64,000 bases of DNA from an uncultured Eubacterium sp. (GCF_937958975.1 NZ_CALGRE010000023.1:29992-93991); one strand, 5' to 3'; numbered from the stretch's first letter, positions 27,900-37,662 are shown. Notes: generated by a model not told the origin, from the letters alone. A program made the numbers and translations.

Positions 27900-28790
27900 C
27901 TAATTGTTAAAAAATATGCTATTTTCACCAATGGTTATACGGTTTTCTTTGAGCAATCTGCCAATAGCCCGTTTAAATTCGCTCTTACTCATATTAAAAT
28001 CTCTCTGAATGATTTCCGGTGATGCCTTATCTGTATATTCAATTCTTCCACCATGGCTATTTAAAAACTCAACTATTTTCTCCGCATCTTCCTCTATCTG
28101 CAGGTAGGATTTTTTTCTGAGAGACAAGTCCATTTTACCATCCGGCCTTATACTTTTCACTCTGGCTTCTATTGACATCCCTACATGAACTTTCATAGTC
28201 AATTCCTTCTGCTGAATTAGTCCATGATATTTGTTATCCACAGCAACAAAAGCTCCGTATTGAGGATTATAGTTGTATACAATTCCTGAAACAATATCAT
28301 CCGGTTCGTGCGTTGAATTACATGCCAGATAATTATAAACTTTCATCGTAGCGCTGAGTCTGTTAGTTCTATCCACATATATCCCAACCAGAACCATATC
28401 TCCCTGCTTTATTTCCGTCGTCTGTTCCTTATATGGCAAAAACAATTCTTTTCCCAATCCCCATTCCAGAAAGGCACCAAACTTTGTAATCTGTGTTATC
28501 TTCAAATATGCTGTTTCCCCCACCTGCGCAACCGGACGTTCTGTTGTAGCAATAATTCGTTCCTCTGAATCCCTGCATATAAAAACCTGTACTTTATCAC
28601 CTACCACCGTTCCCTCCGGCACTTCTTTTTTCGGCAAAAGAACTTTTTCCTCTGACGTTCCTAAGTAAACACCGTGTTCCGTAACTTTTACTACTTCCAA
28701 AGTCTGTACTTTTCCAAGGCTGATGGCCCCTGATTCCAACTCTTTTGATTCAATTTTCTTTTTTCCCATTCTATAATTCTTTTTTTCCAT
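27900..28790 (-). CDS. CvfB-type S1 RNA-binding protein
   Basis: About 296 residues from the ATG at 28790, which has AAGGA about 8 bases upstream. Frames back to 28856 (GTG) or forward to 28769 are possible. Three S1-like beta-barrels are followed by a C-terminal winged helix (MSKSEFKRAIGRLLKENRITI), the CvfB layout. Motifs include YLKITQITKFGAFLEWGLGK and DIVSGIVYNYNPQYGAFVAV. Relatives bind RNA and affect virulence gene expression in staphylococci. It lies 79 bases after the thioesterase stop. Confidence 0.9.
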   Translation of the reverse strand: MEKKNYRMGKKKIESKELESGAISLGKVQTLEVVKVTEHGVYLGTSEEKVLLPKKEVPEGTVVGDKVQVFICRDSEERIIATTERPVAQVGETAYLKITQITKFGAFLEWGLGKELFLPYKEQTTEIKQGDMVLVGIYVDRTNRLSATMKVYNYLACNSTHEPDDIVSGIVYNYNPQYGAFVAVDNKYHGLIQQKELTMKVHVGMSIEARVKSIRPDGKMDLSLRKKSYLQIEEDAEKIVEFLNSHGGRIEYTDKASPEIIQRDFNMSKSEFKRAIGRLLKENRITIGENSIFFNN

Positions 28791-28869
28791 TTCCTTAATC
28801 CTTTTCATATGAAAAGCAGTCTGTGCAATGAACATTTTCTGATAGTCAAAATACACAAACCGCTTTACT

Positions 28870-29574
28870 TTACTGTATCAGTTTAATTTTTGTATGCAAT
28901 TCTCCAGACTGACTTTCAAAACTTATACCCAAGCCATCCTGCTCCTCATATATATAAGGAATAATCATATCACCTTCTAAAGCTTCCTTATTATATACGA
29001 TTTCTAATTCTCTATAATTCTTTACTTCGGGAAGATACTCCTCGGCAGCTCTTAAATAATTTGCATTATTCATATGACCGTTTCCATCAATATGAGAACG
29101 AAGAACTCTAAACTCCGGCATTTTTTTCTTATCACCATTGAATTTTATCTTTCTTGATACTTTTACATCATCAAAAATAATTTCCGGCAAATACATTCTT
29201 ATGTCTTCTTCCTGTATTCTTACAGGTGTTCTCCTCTCTAACTCAATCAACGCCCACATTGCTTCTGCCTTTACCAGATAGTCACCTTTTTTATTTTTAA
29301 TAAAATATTGTCTCTTGGCAGATACTTTACCAAAATCATTTGGCGCTGTACCGACACAAATTTCATCTCTCAAATTTAATTGTCCCAGAAACTTTATTTT
29401 ATATGCAAGCACAACCCAGGCTCTGTTTACTGCCTTCATATATTCAACGCCAGCCCCTAATTCTTCTGACTGAAATGTACTACAGTCCTGTAAGTAATTC
29501 ATTATCTCATAATATGGCACTTTGTTGTTTTTATCTAATCTGCTATAACTTACCCTCGTATTAAATGTGTACAT
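28870..29574 (-). CDS. Acyl-ACP thioesterase
   Basis: 234 residues with a double hot-dog layout: YSRLDKNNKVPYYEIMNYLQD at the start, WVVLAYKIKFLGQL and AEAMWALIELERRTPVRI in the first half, and HIDGNGHMNNANYL in the second. It releases fatty acids from acyl carrier protein in the cytosol. AGGAAAG precedes the ATG. It lies 14 bases after the L,D-transpeptidase gene and is followed by cvfB, so the three may be co-transcribed. Confidence 0.9.
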   Translation of the reverse strand: MYTFNTRVSYSRLDKNNKVPYYEIMNYLQDCSTFQSEELGAGVEYMKAVNRAWVVLAYKIKFLGQLNLRDEICVGTAPNDFGKVSAKRQYFIKNKKGDYLVKAEAMWALIELERRTPVRIQEEDIRMYLPEIIFDDVKVSRKIKFNGDKKKMPEFRVLRSHIDGNGHMNNANYLRAAEEYLPEVKNYRELEIVYNKEALEGDMIIPYIYEEQDGLGISFESQSGELHTKIKLIQ

Positions 29575-29588
29575 ATTAACTTTCCTGC

Positions 29589-31004
29589 CTATTCTGATAC
29601 CACTGTTGTCTCTTCCGGTGTCTCTGGTGCTGTGGTTGTTTCCTCAACCTTTTCTACAATCACTTTTAGCTTCGCAGTTCTTGCCGTATAAGACCGTTTT
29701 TTATATTTTGCAGTATATGTCACTGTATAAACTCCCGGTTTGGAAGTATCCACTGCTCCAGTATACGTTACATTTTTCTTTATATTTAATGCAGTACCAT
29801 TATATGTCTTTACAGACTTTACATAATTATACGGATAAAAGCTTTCTCCCTGCTTAATGGTCACTGTTGTTTTATTCAACAAAAATTTAACTCTTTGGTC
29901 ATTGACCTTATATGTGACAGTTTTGGTACGCACCAGTTTATTTTTACCCTTAACTTTATATGTCACCTTATATGTTCCAATCTTAGTAAATGTTACTTTT
30001 CCCTTTGTAACCTTTACGCCCTTCTTTTTATATCTCACGGAAATCTTTATTTTAGAAGTAAGGCTTTTTCCTGAAACCATGCGGGCTTTCACTCCTGACT
30101 TTAGATTGACGGTGCTGCCCATTGCAATGTTTTTCTTTGATTTTGCTCCTGTTATTACCGGCTTTTTGCTGTCGACCACTTTAAATATAATCGTTTTCGT
30201 TTTTTTATTTCCAATAGAATCCTTTACAATAAACTTAACTTTATATTTGCCAAGCTTTTTTACATTGATTTTTCCTTTTACTTTAATACTTGCATTCTTT
30301 TTTGTAAGTACATTTCCAGCGCTATCCTTTATTGTAACCAAATCCAATGGTTTTACCTTTTTACCATACTCCACTTTTGTGCTGTCTACTGTAATATTTG
30401 GTTCTGCTTTTCTATATGGATTATTAGGGTCAGGATCCGTAGGGTCCCAATCTGTGAATTTTCCATTATTTATTGGTGTAAATGAAGGCCTCTTTATTGG
30501 GTCATCACTCTTGTCTCCCCAGAATATAACTATCTTTGTTCCCACGGCACAGTGGTCATAAATCCATTTTGCATCTTTACACAAAAGTCTTACACATCCA
30601 TGAGAAGCTTTTTGTCCCATTACATTATAAGCAGCTACAGACATTGTAGACTTATCTCCATTTTTGTAGTACCACACGGAATGAAATAAAATTCCTGTCG
30701 TAATTCTTGTGCAATACTGCGCATAGCAGTTTCCAATCATTTCATGCCATCTGTATTTTACCGGCACATAAAATGTTCCTGTCGGTGTCTCTGAACTTGG
30801 AGAACAAATCATGGCTTTAATTGCCTTTCCTTTTCCATTATAAATTGTTGTACAATTTGTTCCAAGATTTACTTTTATTGTATATTCTGTGCTTTCCTTT
30901 GCATTAACTTGCGTTGACTCATTCACTGGTACAAACCCTGCTAACACACTGGCAATCATCGTAATAATCATAAGTATTGAAATGCTTTTTTTGAATATTT
31001 TCAT
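29589..31004 (-). CDS. Secreted L,D-transpeptidase with Ig-like repeats
   Basis: 471 residues from the ATG at 31004 (MKIFKKSISILMIITMI), chosen because AAAGGAG sits 8 bases upstream within a longer frame. It has a signal peptide, then a YkuD catalytic domain with the SHGCVRLL motif (Cys at about residue 136), which forms 3-3 peptidoglycan crosslinks or attaches proteins. At least three Lys-rich bacterial Ig-like repeats follow, and a Thr/Pro tail (EETTTAPETPEETTVVSE). No sortase motif was seen. The repeats probably bind the wall. Confidence 0.92.
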   Translation of the reverse strand: MKIFKKSISILMIITMIASVLAGFVPVNESTQVNAKESTEYTIKVNLGTNCTTIYNGKGKAIKAMICSPSSETPTGTFYVPVKYRWHEMIGNCYAQYCTRITTGILFHSVWYYKNGDKSTMSVAAYNVMGQKASHGCVRLLCKDAKWIYDHCAVGTKIVIFWGDKSDDPIKRPSFTPINNGKFTDWDPTDPDPNNPYRKAEPNITVDSTKVEYGKKVKPLDLVTIKDSAGNVLTKKNASIKVKGKINVKKLGKYKVKFIVKDSIGNKKTKTIIFKVVDSKKPVITGAKSKKNIAMGSTVNLKSGVKARMVSGKSLTSKIKISVRYKKKGVKVTKGKVTFTKIGTYKVTYKVKGKNKLVRTKTVTYKVNDQRVKFLLNKTTVTIKQGESFYPYNYVKSVKTYNGTALNIKKNVTYTGAVDTSKPGVYTVTYTAKYKKRSYTARTAKLKVIVEKVEETTTAPETPEETTVVSE

Positions 31005-31251
31005 TATGTATTCTCCTTTCAAAAATTGAGATAAACTTTATTATACTATTAATCTTTTCAATTTACAAATTAATTATATAGCATTTTTGTTGCTTTTTTG
31101 TATCTGATTCATATATAATTCTATTGATAGAATTAAGGCTTGTTCTATATGTTAATCATTCATATGGTAAATATTTTTTTATTTTTAATTATTTACCATT
31201 CTTTTTTTATTTTATTGTTTTTTTTGTTGAATATACTATTACGGAGGATAT

Positions 31252-32061
31252 ATGCAAAAATCAAATTTTAAACTTTATTTTATTTTATTGGCAATCGGTT
31301 TTATACTAATCTGCCTCGATGTAGATGTGAAAACAAATATTTCATATCCCCAAAAATATGCTAACACAAATGCTGTTACAGGAGAATTTCAATATTACAA
31401 TATTTCATCACTTTATGGTGCTACATGTAATTATAAACTAATTGATACCACAAGCAGTAACAATTCAGAACAGACAAACACTGCCGAGCAGTCAACGAAT
31501 GCCCAGACTGCTACAGAAATAAAAGTCATTGACAAAGTTTTTTTTGACAATATCCATATAGATATTTTTAATGATTTTGTTGGTCTTATTCTTATTTTAA
31601 TTGCATGTATTAAACTTAGAGCCGCAAATCGTTGTTTTAAGTTTGGCGCCCTGTCCGCATTTTGTGGTATTATCCTGCACATGTTTATAACATTACTGCC
31701 TTTTATAGTAAACGGCTTACTTTTATGTAATATAGCAATGGTAATGGGATTATCATATCTTGCAAGCAATGTTTTGACCTCGTTTTTCTTTACAAACGGT
31801 CTATTTAAAATGTGTCCACAGGTATGCTGTAGAGATGAAAGGAAATGGGGAAAAATGACATGGTTTGTTTCATTCACGCTTCAAATCTTAGTCACCTTTA
31901 TTTTCTGGTTAGGTTCAGATTTCCATGCTTTATATACTCTGGGCATAGTCTTTGAGACAGTTCTTATTATAGACATAATTGGCTTTTGGATGATTATGAG
32001 AAGGACCCTGCCTTATTTAGAAAAGTCTTATCATAATTCAATTGAAACAACACACTCATAA
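31252..32061 (+). CDS. Membrane protein of unknown function
   Basis: 269 residues. ATG at 31252 with GGAGG 4 bases upstream. One N-terminal helix is followed by a Ser/Thr/Asn-rich extracytoplasmic loop (residues about 25-100), then four or five helices and a short polar tail. I recognise no motif. It ends 18 bases before the secreted MBL gene on the same strand, so they form a two-gene unit. About 230 bases upstream hold only AT-rich promoter-like sequence. Confidence 0.7.
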   Translation: MQKSNFKLYFILLAIGFILICLDVDVKTNISYPQKYANTNAVTGEFQYYNISSLYGATCNYKLIDTTSSNNSEQTNTAEQSTNAQTATEIKVIDKVFFDNIHIDIFNDFVGLILILIACIKLRAANRCFKFGALSAFCGIILHMFITLLPFIVNGLLLCNIAMVMGLSYLASNVLTSFFFTNGLFKMCPQVCCRDERKWGKMTWFVSFTLQILVTFIFWLGSDFHALYTLGIVFETVLIIDIIGFWMIMRRTLPYLEKSYHNSIETTHS

Positions 32062-32079
32062 AACAATTTGGGAAAGAAG

Positions 32080-33753
32080 ATGTTAACAATGAAGAAATTA
32101 CTAAAAACTACAATAAAAATTTTATTTGTTTCCTGTTTTATTTTTGGTATAGCATTTTTTTCTAAAATTGATGCGTATGCCGGTGAAATGACAATGCACT
32201 CTATATACATCGGTAGAGGGGATGCTATTTTAATTCAGAGCAATGGACATTATATGCTAGTTGATTCCGGAACAAATGCAGGTGTTCCGCTTCTTATGGA
32301 TTACTTATCCAAACTAGATATTCCGGATAACAAAATTGATTATGTTGTATCGACCCATCCTGACGGAGACCATGTTGGAGGGTTTTCGGAAGTTTTTGAC
32401 AAATATGATATTGGTCAAGTAATTTATTCACCATGCACGAAAGCTTCTGCAACCTACACAGATTTTATAAAATATGTAAAAAAAGAAGGGTGTCCCTTCA
32501 AAAATCCTGTGGAAGGCGAGTCATGGAAATTAGGAGATGCAACAGTTTCCGTAATTTATGACGGTTCTCTGGGTTCCACCTATAATGAATGTAGTATTGT
32601 TCTAAAAGTTACATGTGACAATAAATCTATTCTTTTGACAGGTGACCTTCCATCAACAATGGAACATTTATTGATGGACAAGGGTTACAATTTTAAGGCA
32701 GATATTCTTAAAGTAGGACATCACGGCGCCGCTGCGTCCTCCTGCGCTTCTTTTTTGGATGCGGTAGATGCCGACTATGCCGTTGTATCCTGCTCAAGAA
32801 AGTCTACCTCCGTATTTCCAAAGCCTTCCGTATTAAAAAGACTTGCACGAAGGTTTGTAAAAACGTATCGAACTACTGATGATGATGTGGTAATAACATG
32901 TAAAGACGGAAAAATCACAACAAAAAACAAAGAGCATAATGGATACTTTTCAATTAGAAGAGGTAAAATAACTCTCAGCAATAATGTTTTTTACGCTGGT
33001 AAAAAGGCTATTAAGCCCACTGTCTCATTATATGTCAACGGAGTTCTTGTTCCTTCGTCCCAGTACAAAGTGACTTACTCATCCAATAATCATACAGGTT
33101 TTGGGAAAGTAAAACTCAAGGCGAATGAAGTAAAATATGTCAGCACCTGCAGCACTACTTTTATGATACGACCACAAAAAGAAACACTAAACGGGACCGT
33201 GTCAAAATATAACAATATTAACCTCTCATGGTCAAAACAGAGCTTTGCTACAGGTTATACAATCAAATACTCCACCGATAAATATTTTAAAAAAAATGTT
33301 AAATATGTAACAATAAAAAGACCGGAAAAAATAGCGAGAACCCTTTCCAATCTTCGTTTTAACAAAACCTATTATATAAAAATAAGGGCATATAAAAGTA
33401 ATATTGGAAACGGTAAATGGAGTAATAGAATAAAAATAAAAACAAAACCTGCTCCCGTTCCGGCAAAACAAAAAATCAGTCAATGCATTGTGAATCCAAC
33501 CGGAAATGTAAAGCTCAAATGGACAAAACAATCCTCAAAATATAATGCCGGTTATAGAGTTCAATACTCGACAGATAAGAAATTTAAAAATAAAAAGAAG
33601 ACTAAAACAGTAACTTATAAAAGTGTTTCTAAATATTATAGAACACTCAAAAACCTCAAAAATAATTCCACCTATTTTATCCGCATTCAGGGATATAACA
33701 AATATGGTGATGGTAAATGGAGCAAAATAAAATCAGTTAAAATACAGCGATAA
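32080..33753 (+). CDS. Secreted ComEC-type metallo-beta-lactamase-fold protein with Fn3 repeats
   Basis: About 557 residues from the ATG at 32080 (GGGA site; the ATG at 32089 is an alternative). A signal peptide (TIKILFVSCFIFGIAFF) is followed by an MBL domain of the ComEC/Rec2 hydrolase type: YIGRGDAILIQSNG, STHPDGDHVGGF, LLTGDLPSTME and KVGHHGAAASS give the metal ligands. The C-terminal 190 residues hold two Lys-rich fibronectin III repeats (LSWSKQSFATGYTIKY, LKWTKQSSKYNAGYRVQY). It is probably an extracellular nuclease or phosphodiesterase; the substrate is unknown. Confidence 0.85.
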   Translation: MLTMKKLLKTTIKILFVSCFIFGIAFFSKIDAYAGEMTMHSIYIGRGDAILIQSNGHYMLVDSGTNAGVPLLMDYLSKLDIPDNKIDYVVSTHPDGDHVGGFSEVFDKYDIGQVIYSPCTKASATYTDFIKYVKKEGCPFKNPVEGESWKLGDATVSVIYDGSLGSTYNECSIVLKVTCDNKSILLTGDLPSTMEHLLMDKGYNFKADILKVGHHGAAASSCASFLDAVDADYAVVSCSRKSTSVFPKPSVLKRLARRFVKTYRTTDDDVVITCKDGKITTKNKEHNGYFSIRRGKITLSNNVFYAGKKAIKPTVSLYVNGVLVPSSQYKVTYSSNNHTGFGKVKLKANEVKYVSTCSTTFMIRPQKETLNGTVSKYNNINLSWSKQSFATGYTIKYSTDKYFKKNVKYVTIKRPEKIARTLSNLRFNKTYYIKIRAYKSNIGNGKWSNRIKIKTKPAPVPAKQKISQCIVNPTGNVKLKWTKQSSKYNAGYRVQYSTDKKFKNKKKTKTVTYKSVSKYYRTLKNLKNNSTYFIRIQGYNKYGDGKWSKIKSVKIQR

Positions 33754-33755
33754 AA

Positions 33756-33828
33756 ATAAGGAGTATGCCTAATATATAAAAAGTTCTCTTTGTAAAACTT
33801 CTATATTAGACATACTCCCTTATTTTTT
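33756..33828. terminator. Bidirectional terminator between convergent genes
   Basis: AATAAGGAGTATG with CTAATATATA pairs with TATATTAG and CATACTCCCTTATT, about 20 bp with two mismatches, and is followed by TTTTTT on the plus strand and A-rich sequence on the other. It separates the MBL gene from the Cys-rich/DegV operon. Confidence 0.85.
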
Positions 33829-34065
33829 CTCACAAGCTGTTTTTAATTTATCCGTAACTTTATCATAATTACCTTTCATATGGGGAAATGTGCAATTTGT
33901 ACAATCTTTTATTCCATTATCAAGATAGCTATAATTCCCACCGCAACTGTCACCTAAAAAATATAGTGGACAATAACAGAATAGGCAATTAAATTCTTCT
34001 TTTTTAATGACTTTATGGCAGGGAAAAAATTCACATTCCTTATTTTGAAAAAAACGGTAACTCAT
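33820..34065 (-). CDS. Cysteine-rich small-domain protein
   Basis: 81 residues with at least nine Cys in a family pattern: KECEFFPCHK, NCLFCYCPLYFLGDSC and DCTNCTFPH. The family probably binds zinc or an Fe-S cluster; relatives occur fused to or beside cobalamin enzymes, but none is here. The start ATG abuts the TAG of the DegV gene, giving translational coupling. The stop overlaps the terminator. Confidence 0.8.
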   Translation of the reverse strand: MSYRFFQNKECEFFPCHKVIKKEEFNCLFCYCPLYFLGDSCGGNYSYLDNGIKDCTNCTFPHMKGNYDKVTDKLKTACEKK

Positions 34066-34941
34066 CTACTTATCACGGAGTATTACGCTGACTCCGATTC
34101 CTACTGCATCCGGTCCCGTATGACAACAGATACTAAAAGACAATGGGTCATAATAAATATCTGAAATATCGCTAAATCGCTCTTTCACCTGATTGTACCA
34201 ATCCTCGGCTGCTTCCTGTGTCTGAAAGGTTCCTGCCGCTCCGATTCTGATTTTTGCAATATCATTTGTTTCCAACATTTTTTTAACATAAGTTTCCGTA
34301 TAATCTAAAAGTCTGGCAACACTTTTTTTCATGCCCCTTACTTTTTCAATTGCATCAAACTTCTCTCCTACCGTTGTAAGAATCGGTTTAATATTTAGAA
34401 CTGTTCCAAGTGCTGCTGCCGTAGGAGTAATTCTTCCTCCTCTTTTCAAGTATTTTAAATCATCTACTGCTAGATAAATTACAGAATTATATGCATTTTT
34501 TTCTAAGGCTTCTTTAATTTCTTTCGCCGATGCCCCCTTGTCTGCCATCCATTTTGCATCTAACACTGACTGACGCATTGTAACAGATATTCTGTGGTCG
34601 TCTACCACCTGGACTTTTCCATCATATTCCTCTGCAAGCTGTATTGCCGCATGGCATGATGCACTAAGTCCACTGGACATTGGAATATATACCACCTCAT
34701 CATATCCCTGATTAAAAAGTTCATCCCATGCATCCATAACATCTCCGGGCGAAGGCTGTGAAGATGTCACGTCCTTTCCGGAAATCATATCAGCATAAAA
34801 TGTTTTCTCATCAATATCCTTACCTTCAAAAAATACATTTCCGTCAATAATAACCGGCATGGATAGAGAATATACCCCAAGTTTTTTCCCTTCTTCCGGC
34901 TTAATACCACTATTACTGTCGGTCATAACTGCTGTTTTCAT
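34066..34941 (-). CDS. DegV-family fatty-acid-binding protein
   Basis: 291 residues with VMTDSNSGIKPEEGKKLGVYSLSMPVIIDG, SSQPSPGDVMDAWDEL, YIPMSSGLSASCHAA and LKYLKRGGRI, the DegV/FakB motifs. FakB-type proteins carry fatty acids to the FakA kinase. No fakA is in this window. A second DegV paralogue lies 80 bases upstream. Confidence 0.93.
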   Translation of the reverse strand: MKTAVMTDSNSGIKPEEGKKLGVYSLSMPVIIDGNVFFEGKDIDEKTFYADMISGKDVTSSQPSPGDVMDAWDELFNQGYDEVVYIPMSSGLSASCHAAIQLAEEYDGKVQVVDDHRISVTMRQSVLDAKWMADKGASAKEIKEALEKNAYNSVIYLAVDDLKYLKRGGRITPTAAALGTVLNIKPILTTVGEKFDAIEKVRGMKKSVARLLDYTETYVKKMLETNDIAKIRIGAAGTFQTQEAAEDWYNQVKERFSDISDIYYDPLSFSICCHTGPDAVGIGVSVILRDK

Positions 34942-35021
34942 CTATTCAATCCTTTCCTGTCTGCAAGCAATTGTATTGTCATGCATAACTCATATATTTC
35001 TTATGTTTTAAAAAGCAAAAA

Positions 35022-35909
35022 TCAGTCCACTCTCTCACTTCCCCAGAAGAATAATGCAACTGTTCCGGGGCCTGTATGACTTCCTATCGTTGTTCCGATA
35101 TTATTTATTACAACGCTACCGTTTAACTTAGGAAACTTTTCTTCTACCAATTTTGCCACTGCCTCCGCATCCTCATAGCATGCAGATTGTGAAATATAGC
35201 ATTTTCCGGAATAATCATATCCGTCTTCTGCAAATTCTTCCATCCTTGCAACAATGGCTTTGATAACCTTTTTCTTACCTTTTATTTTTGCTCTTGGTAT
35301 TAGCTTTCCCAAATTATCCACATTTAATAACGGACAGATACCAAGTATTCCACCTACAATTCCTGCGGTCTTTGAAACTCTTCCACCTTTAATATAAAAG
35401 GTTAAATCTGTAGAGAAAAACCAATGATGAAGTTTTTTCTTATTTTCCTCAGTCCATTGATATAAATCCTCCAAAGACATTCCCTCATCTCTCAAATCTG
35501 CCAATTTATCCATAAGAAGTCCAAAACCGGAAGATGCGGCTAATGAATCCACAATATAAATCTTTCTATCCGGATATTCTTCCTCGAGATTCGCTTTTGC
35601 AATCATTGCTGAGTTAATAGAGCCTGAAATCCCGGAAGACAGGCAAAGATGCAGAATATCTTTTCCCGTCTCCATATATTTTCTAAAATGCGCCTCATAT
35701 TCTTCCGCATTCACCTGTGAAGTCTTTGTCTCTGCACCATCTACCATTGCCTGGTAAAATTTATCAAAAGGTATTGTTTTGCCCAAATCATCCGGATGGA
35801 CAACACCATCTAATTCATAATGAAAACAAACATATTTAATGTTTCTTTGTTCAAAATGCTCTGCCGATAAATCAGCCGTTGAGCAGCAGCTAATCACATA
35901 CTCACTCAT
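35022..35909 (-). CDS. DegV-family fatty-acid-binding protein (second copy)
   Basis: 295 residues. Motifs: CSTADLSAEHFEQRNIKYVCF, KTSQVNAEEYEAHF, HLCLSSGISGSINSA, FYIKGGRVSKTAG and SHTGPGTVALFFWG. It is diverged from its downstream neighbour and has its own GGAG site, so the pair may carry different acyl chains. It begins about 130 bases after glnK. Confidence 0.93.
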   Translation of the reverse strand: MSEYVISCCSTADLSAEHFEQRNIKYVCFHYELDGVVHPDDLGKTIPFDKFYQAMVDGAETKTSQVNAEEYEAHFRKYMETGKDILHLCLSSGISGSINSAMIAKANLEEEYPDRKIYIVDSLAASSGFGLLMDKLADLRDEGMSLEDLYQWTEENKKKLHHWFFSTDLTFYIKGGRVSKTAGIVGGILGICPLLNVDNLGKLIPRAKIKGKKKVIKAIVARMEEFAEDGYDYSGKCYISQSACYEDAEAVAKLVEEKFPKLNGSVVINNIGTTIGSHTGPGTVALFFWGSERVD

Positions 35910-36028
35910 TATTATGCTCCTTTCTAAAAAACATTTTAGTCAAAATCGCACGCATTTGAATTATAACATCAATATAATTAATAGGCAAGAAGTGGAAATG
36001 TGATAAAAACATTCAGTCTTTTAATTTT

Positions 36029-36385
36029 TTATTCCTGTTGCTGTATTGCATCATAACCGGTCTCACCGGTACGAATTTTGTCTGCGCTTCTCACTTCATA
36101 ACTAAAGATTTTCCCGTCACCATACTCTCCGGTATAGGCGGCTTTTTTTATTGCTTCTATCGTTTTATCCGCCCATTCCTCGGAGGATACAACAATTTCA
36201 AATTTAATCTTAGGCTGCATCTGTATATCTACTTCCATGCCACGCACAACTTCCTTATATCCCCGCTGAATACCATACCCCATCACCTGGGAAACCGTCA
36301 GACCATTTACTTTTATCTCAGCCAAAGCATCTTTTACATCCTCAAACTTTTCTTCTCTTACGATTGCATCTATTTTAATCATCAT
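36029..36385 (-). CDS. PII nitrogen regulator (GlnK type)
   Basis: 118 residues with DALAEIKVNGLTVSQVMGYGIQ, KIKFEIVVSSEEWADKTI and GDGKIFSYEV. The T-loop reads RGYKEVVRGMEV, so the Tyr of the usual ELYRG motif is Val and uridylylation at that site is not expected. It follows amtB by 35 bases; PII trimers plug the ammonium channel according to 2-oxoglutarate and nucleotide levels. Confidence 0.93.
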   Translation of the reverse strand: MMIKIDAIVREEKFEDVKDALAEIKVNGLTVSQVMGYGIQRGYKEVVRGMEVDIQMQPKIKFEIVVSSEEWADKTIEAIKKAAYTGEYGDGKIFSYEVRSADKIRTGETGYDAIQQQE

Positions 36386-36420
36386 ATTAATTTACCTCCA
36401 AAACACGCATTTTATTCATA

Positions 36421-37662
36421 CTACTGGTCCATTCCATTAAAACTTGGATATGCGCTTTCTCCATGCTGTGAAATATCAAGACCGATTTGTTCTTCTCTCA
36501 GCGTTACTCTCAATGGAGTAAATATTCTTACAATTCCAACACAAATTAACGTTCCTGCTACAGCAATCACAATTGTAACAAGTATTCCTTCTACCTGTGC
36601 AGCAAACAAACGCCAGTCACCAAATATGAGTCCATCCCATTTTGCAACACTATTAATGGAACTTTTTCCAAATATACCTGTAGCAATTCCACCCCAGATA
36701 CCTCCAATGCCATGACAGCCAAACGCATCCAATGCGTCATCGATTTTAATTTTCTTTTTGACTAATATCACACCATAGTAGCATATCGGACTAACCAATG
36801 CTCCGATAATAAATGATGACCACATCGGAACAAAACCTGCTCCCGGTGTGATTGCCACAAGGCCAAGTACAAGACCTGTAGACGCACCCACCAAAGTCGT
36901 TTTTTTATTATTGATAACATCAAGAAGCATCCATGACAATAATGCTGACGCCGAAGATATTGCTGAAGTCATAAACGCATGTGCGGCGAGTCCATTTGCT
37001 CCAAGAGCACTTCCTGCGTTAAATCCAAACCAGCCAAACCAAAGAATACTGGCTCCCAGTACCACGAATGGTATATTGTGAATACGATACGTTACGCGCT
37101 CATATCCCCGTCTTCTTCCAAGAATAATAGCAAGAACCAATGCACTTACACCAGAGCTGATATGTACAACATCACCACCGGCAAAATCTACAGAACCTAT
37201 CTCTGCCAAAAATCCACCTTCACCCCATACCATATGTGCCAACGGATAGTATACGACAATTGACCAGAGTGCAATAAATATAAATAACGCCTTAAATTTC
37301 ATTCTGCCTACAAGCGCTCCAGTAATCAACGCCGGTGTAATCATTGCAAACATCATCTGAAATGCACAAAATACTAAATGAGGAATTGTATCCGCATAAG
37401 GTCCTGCCTCCATTCCTACACCTTCTAATCCAAACCACCTGAAGTCTCCTATAATCCCTGCATGATTTCCTCCAAATGCCAATGAATAACCAAATAATGC
37501 CCACATAACTACAGACAATCCCATAATCGCTACGCATGCCATCATTGTACTGACAACATTTTTTCTTCTGACAAGTCCTCCATAAAAAAATGCAAGTCCC
37601 GGTGTCATAAAAAATACCAGAGCTGCACAAATAATCATAAAACCTGTGTCTCCTGTGTTCAT
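36421..37662 (-). CDS. amtB: Ammonium transporter
   Basis: 413 residues from the ATG at 37662 (GGAGG seven bases upstream lies within a longer frame). About 11 membrane helices with GLAFFYGGLVRRKN, the pore segment DFAGGDVVHISSGV, WFGWFGFNAGS and DAFGCHGIGGIWGG. It is paired with glnK as in most bacteria. Confidence 0.95.
   Translation of the reverse strand: MNTGDTGFMIICAALVFFMTPGLAFFYGGLVRRKNVVSTMMACVAIMGLSVVMWALFGYSLAFGGNHAGIIGDFRWFGLEGVGMEAGPYADTIPHLVFCAFQMMFAMITPALITGALVGRMKFKALFIFIALWSIVVYYPLAHMVWGEGGFLAEIGSVDFAGGDVVHISSGVSALVLAIILGRRRGYERVTYRIHNIPFVVLGASILWFGWFGFNAGSALGANGLAAHAFMTSAISSASALLSWMLLDVINNKKTTLVGASTGLVLGLVAITPGAGFVPMWSSFIIGALVSPICYYGVILVKKKIKIDDALDAFGCHGIGGIWGGIATGIFGKSSINSVAKWDGLIFGDWRLFAAQVEGILVTIVIAVAGTLICVGIVRIFTPLRVTLREEQIGLDISQHGESAYPSFNGMDQ

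Noticed and set aside
29857..30561. 234-aa hydrophobic frame antisense to the L,D-transpeptidase
   Set aside because: It is the mirror of Lys-rich Ig repeats; complementary codons give Phe/Leu/Thr runs.
31124..31309. 61-aa frame before the 269-aa membrane protein
   Set aside because: No ribosome site, and its end overlaps the well-supported start at 31252.
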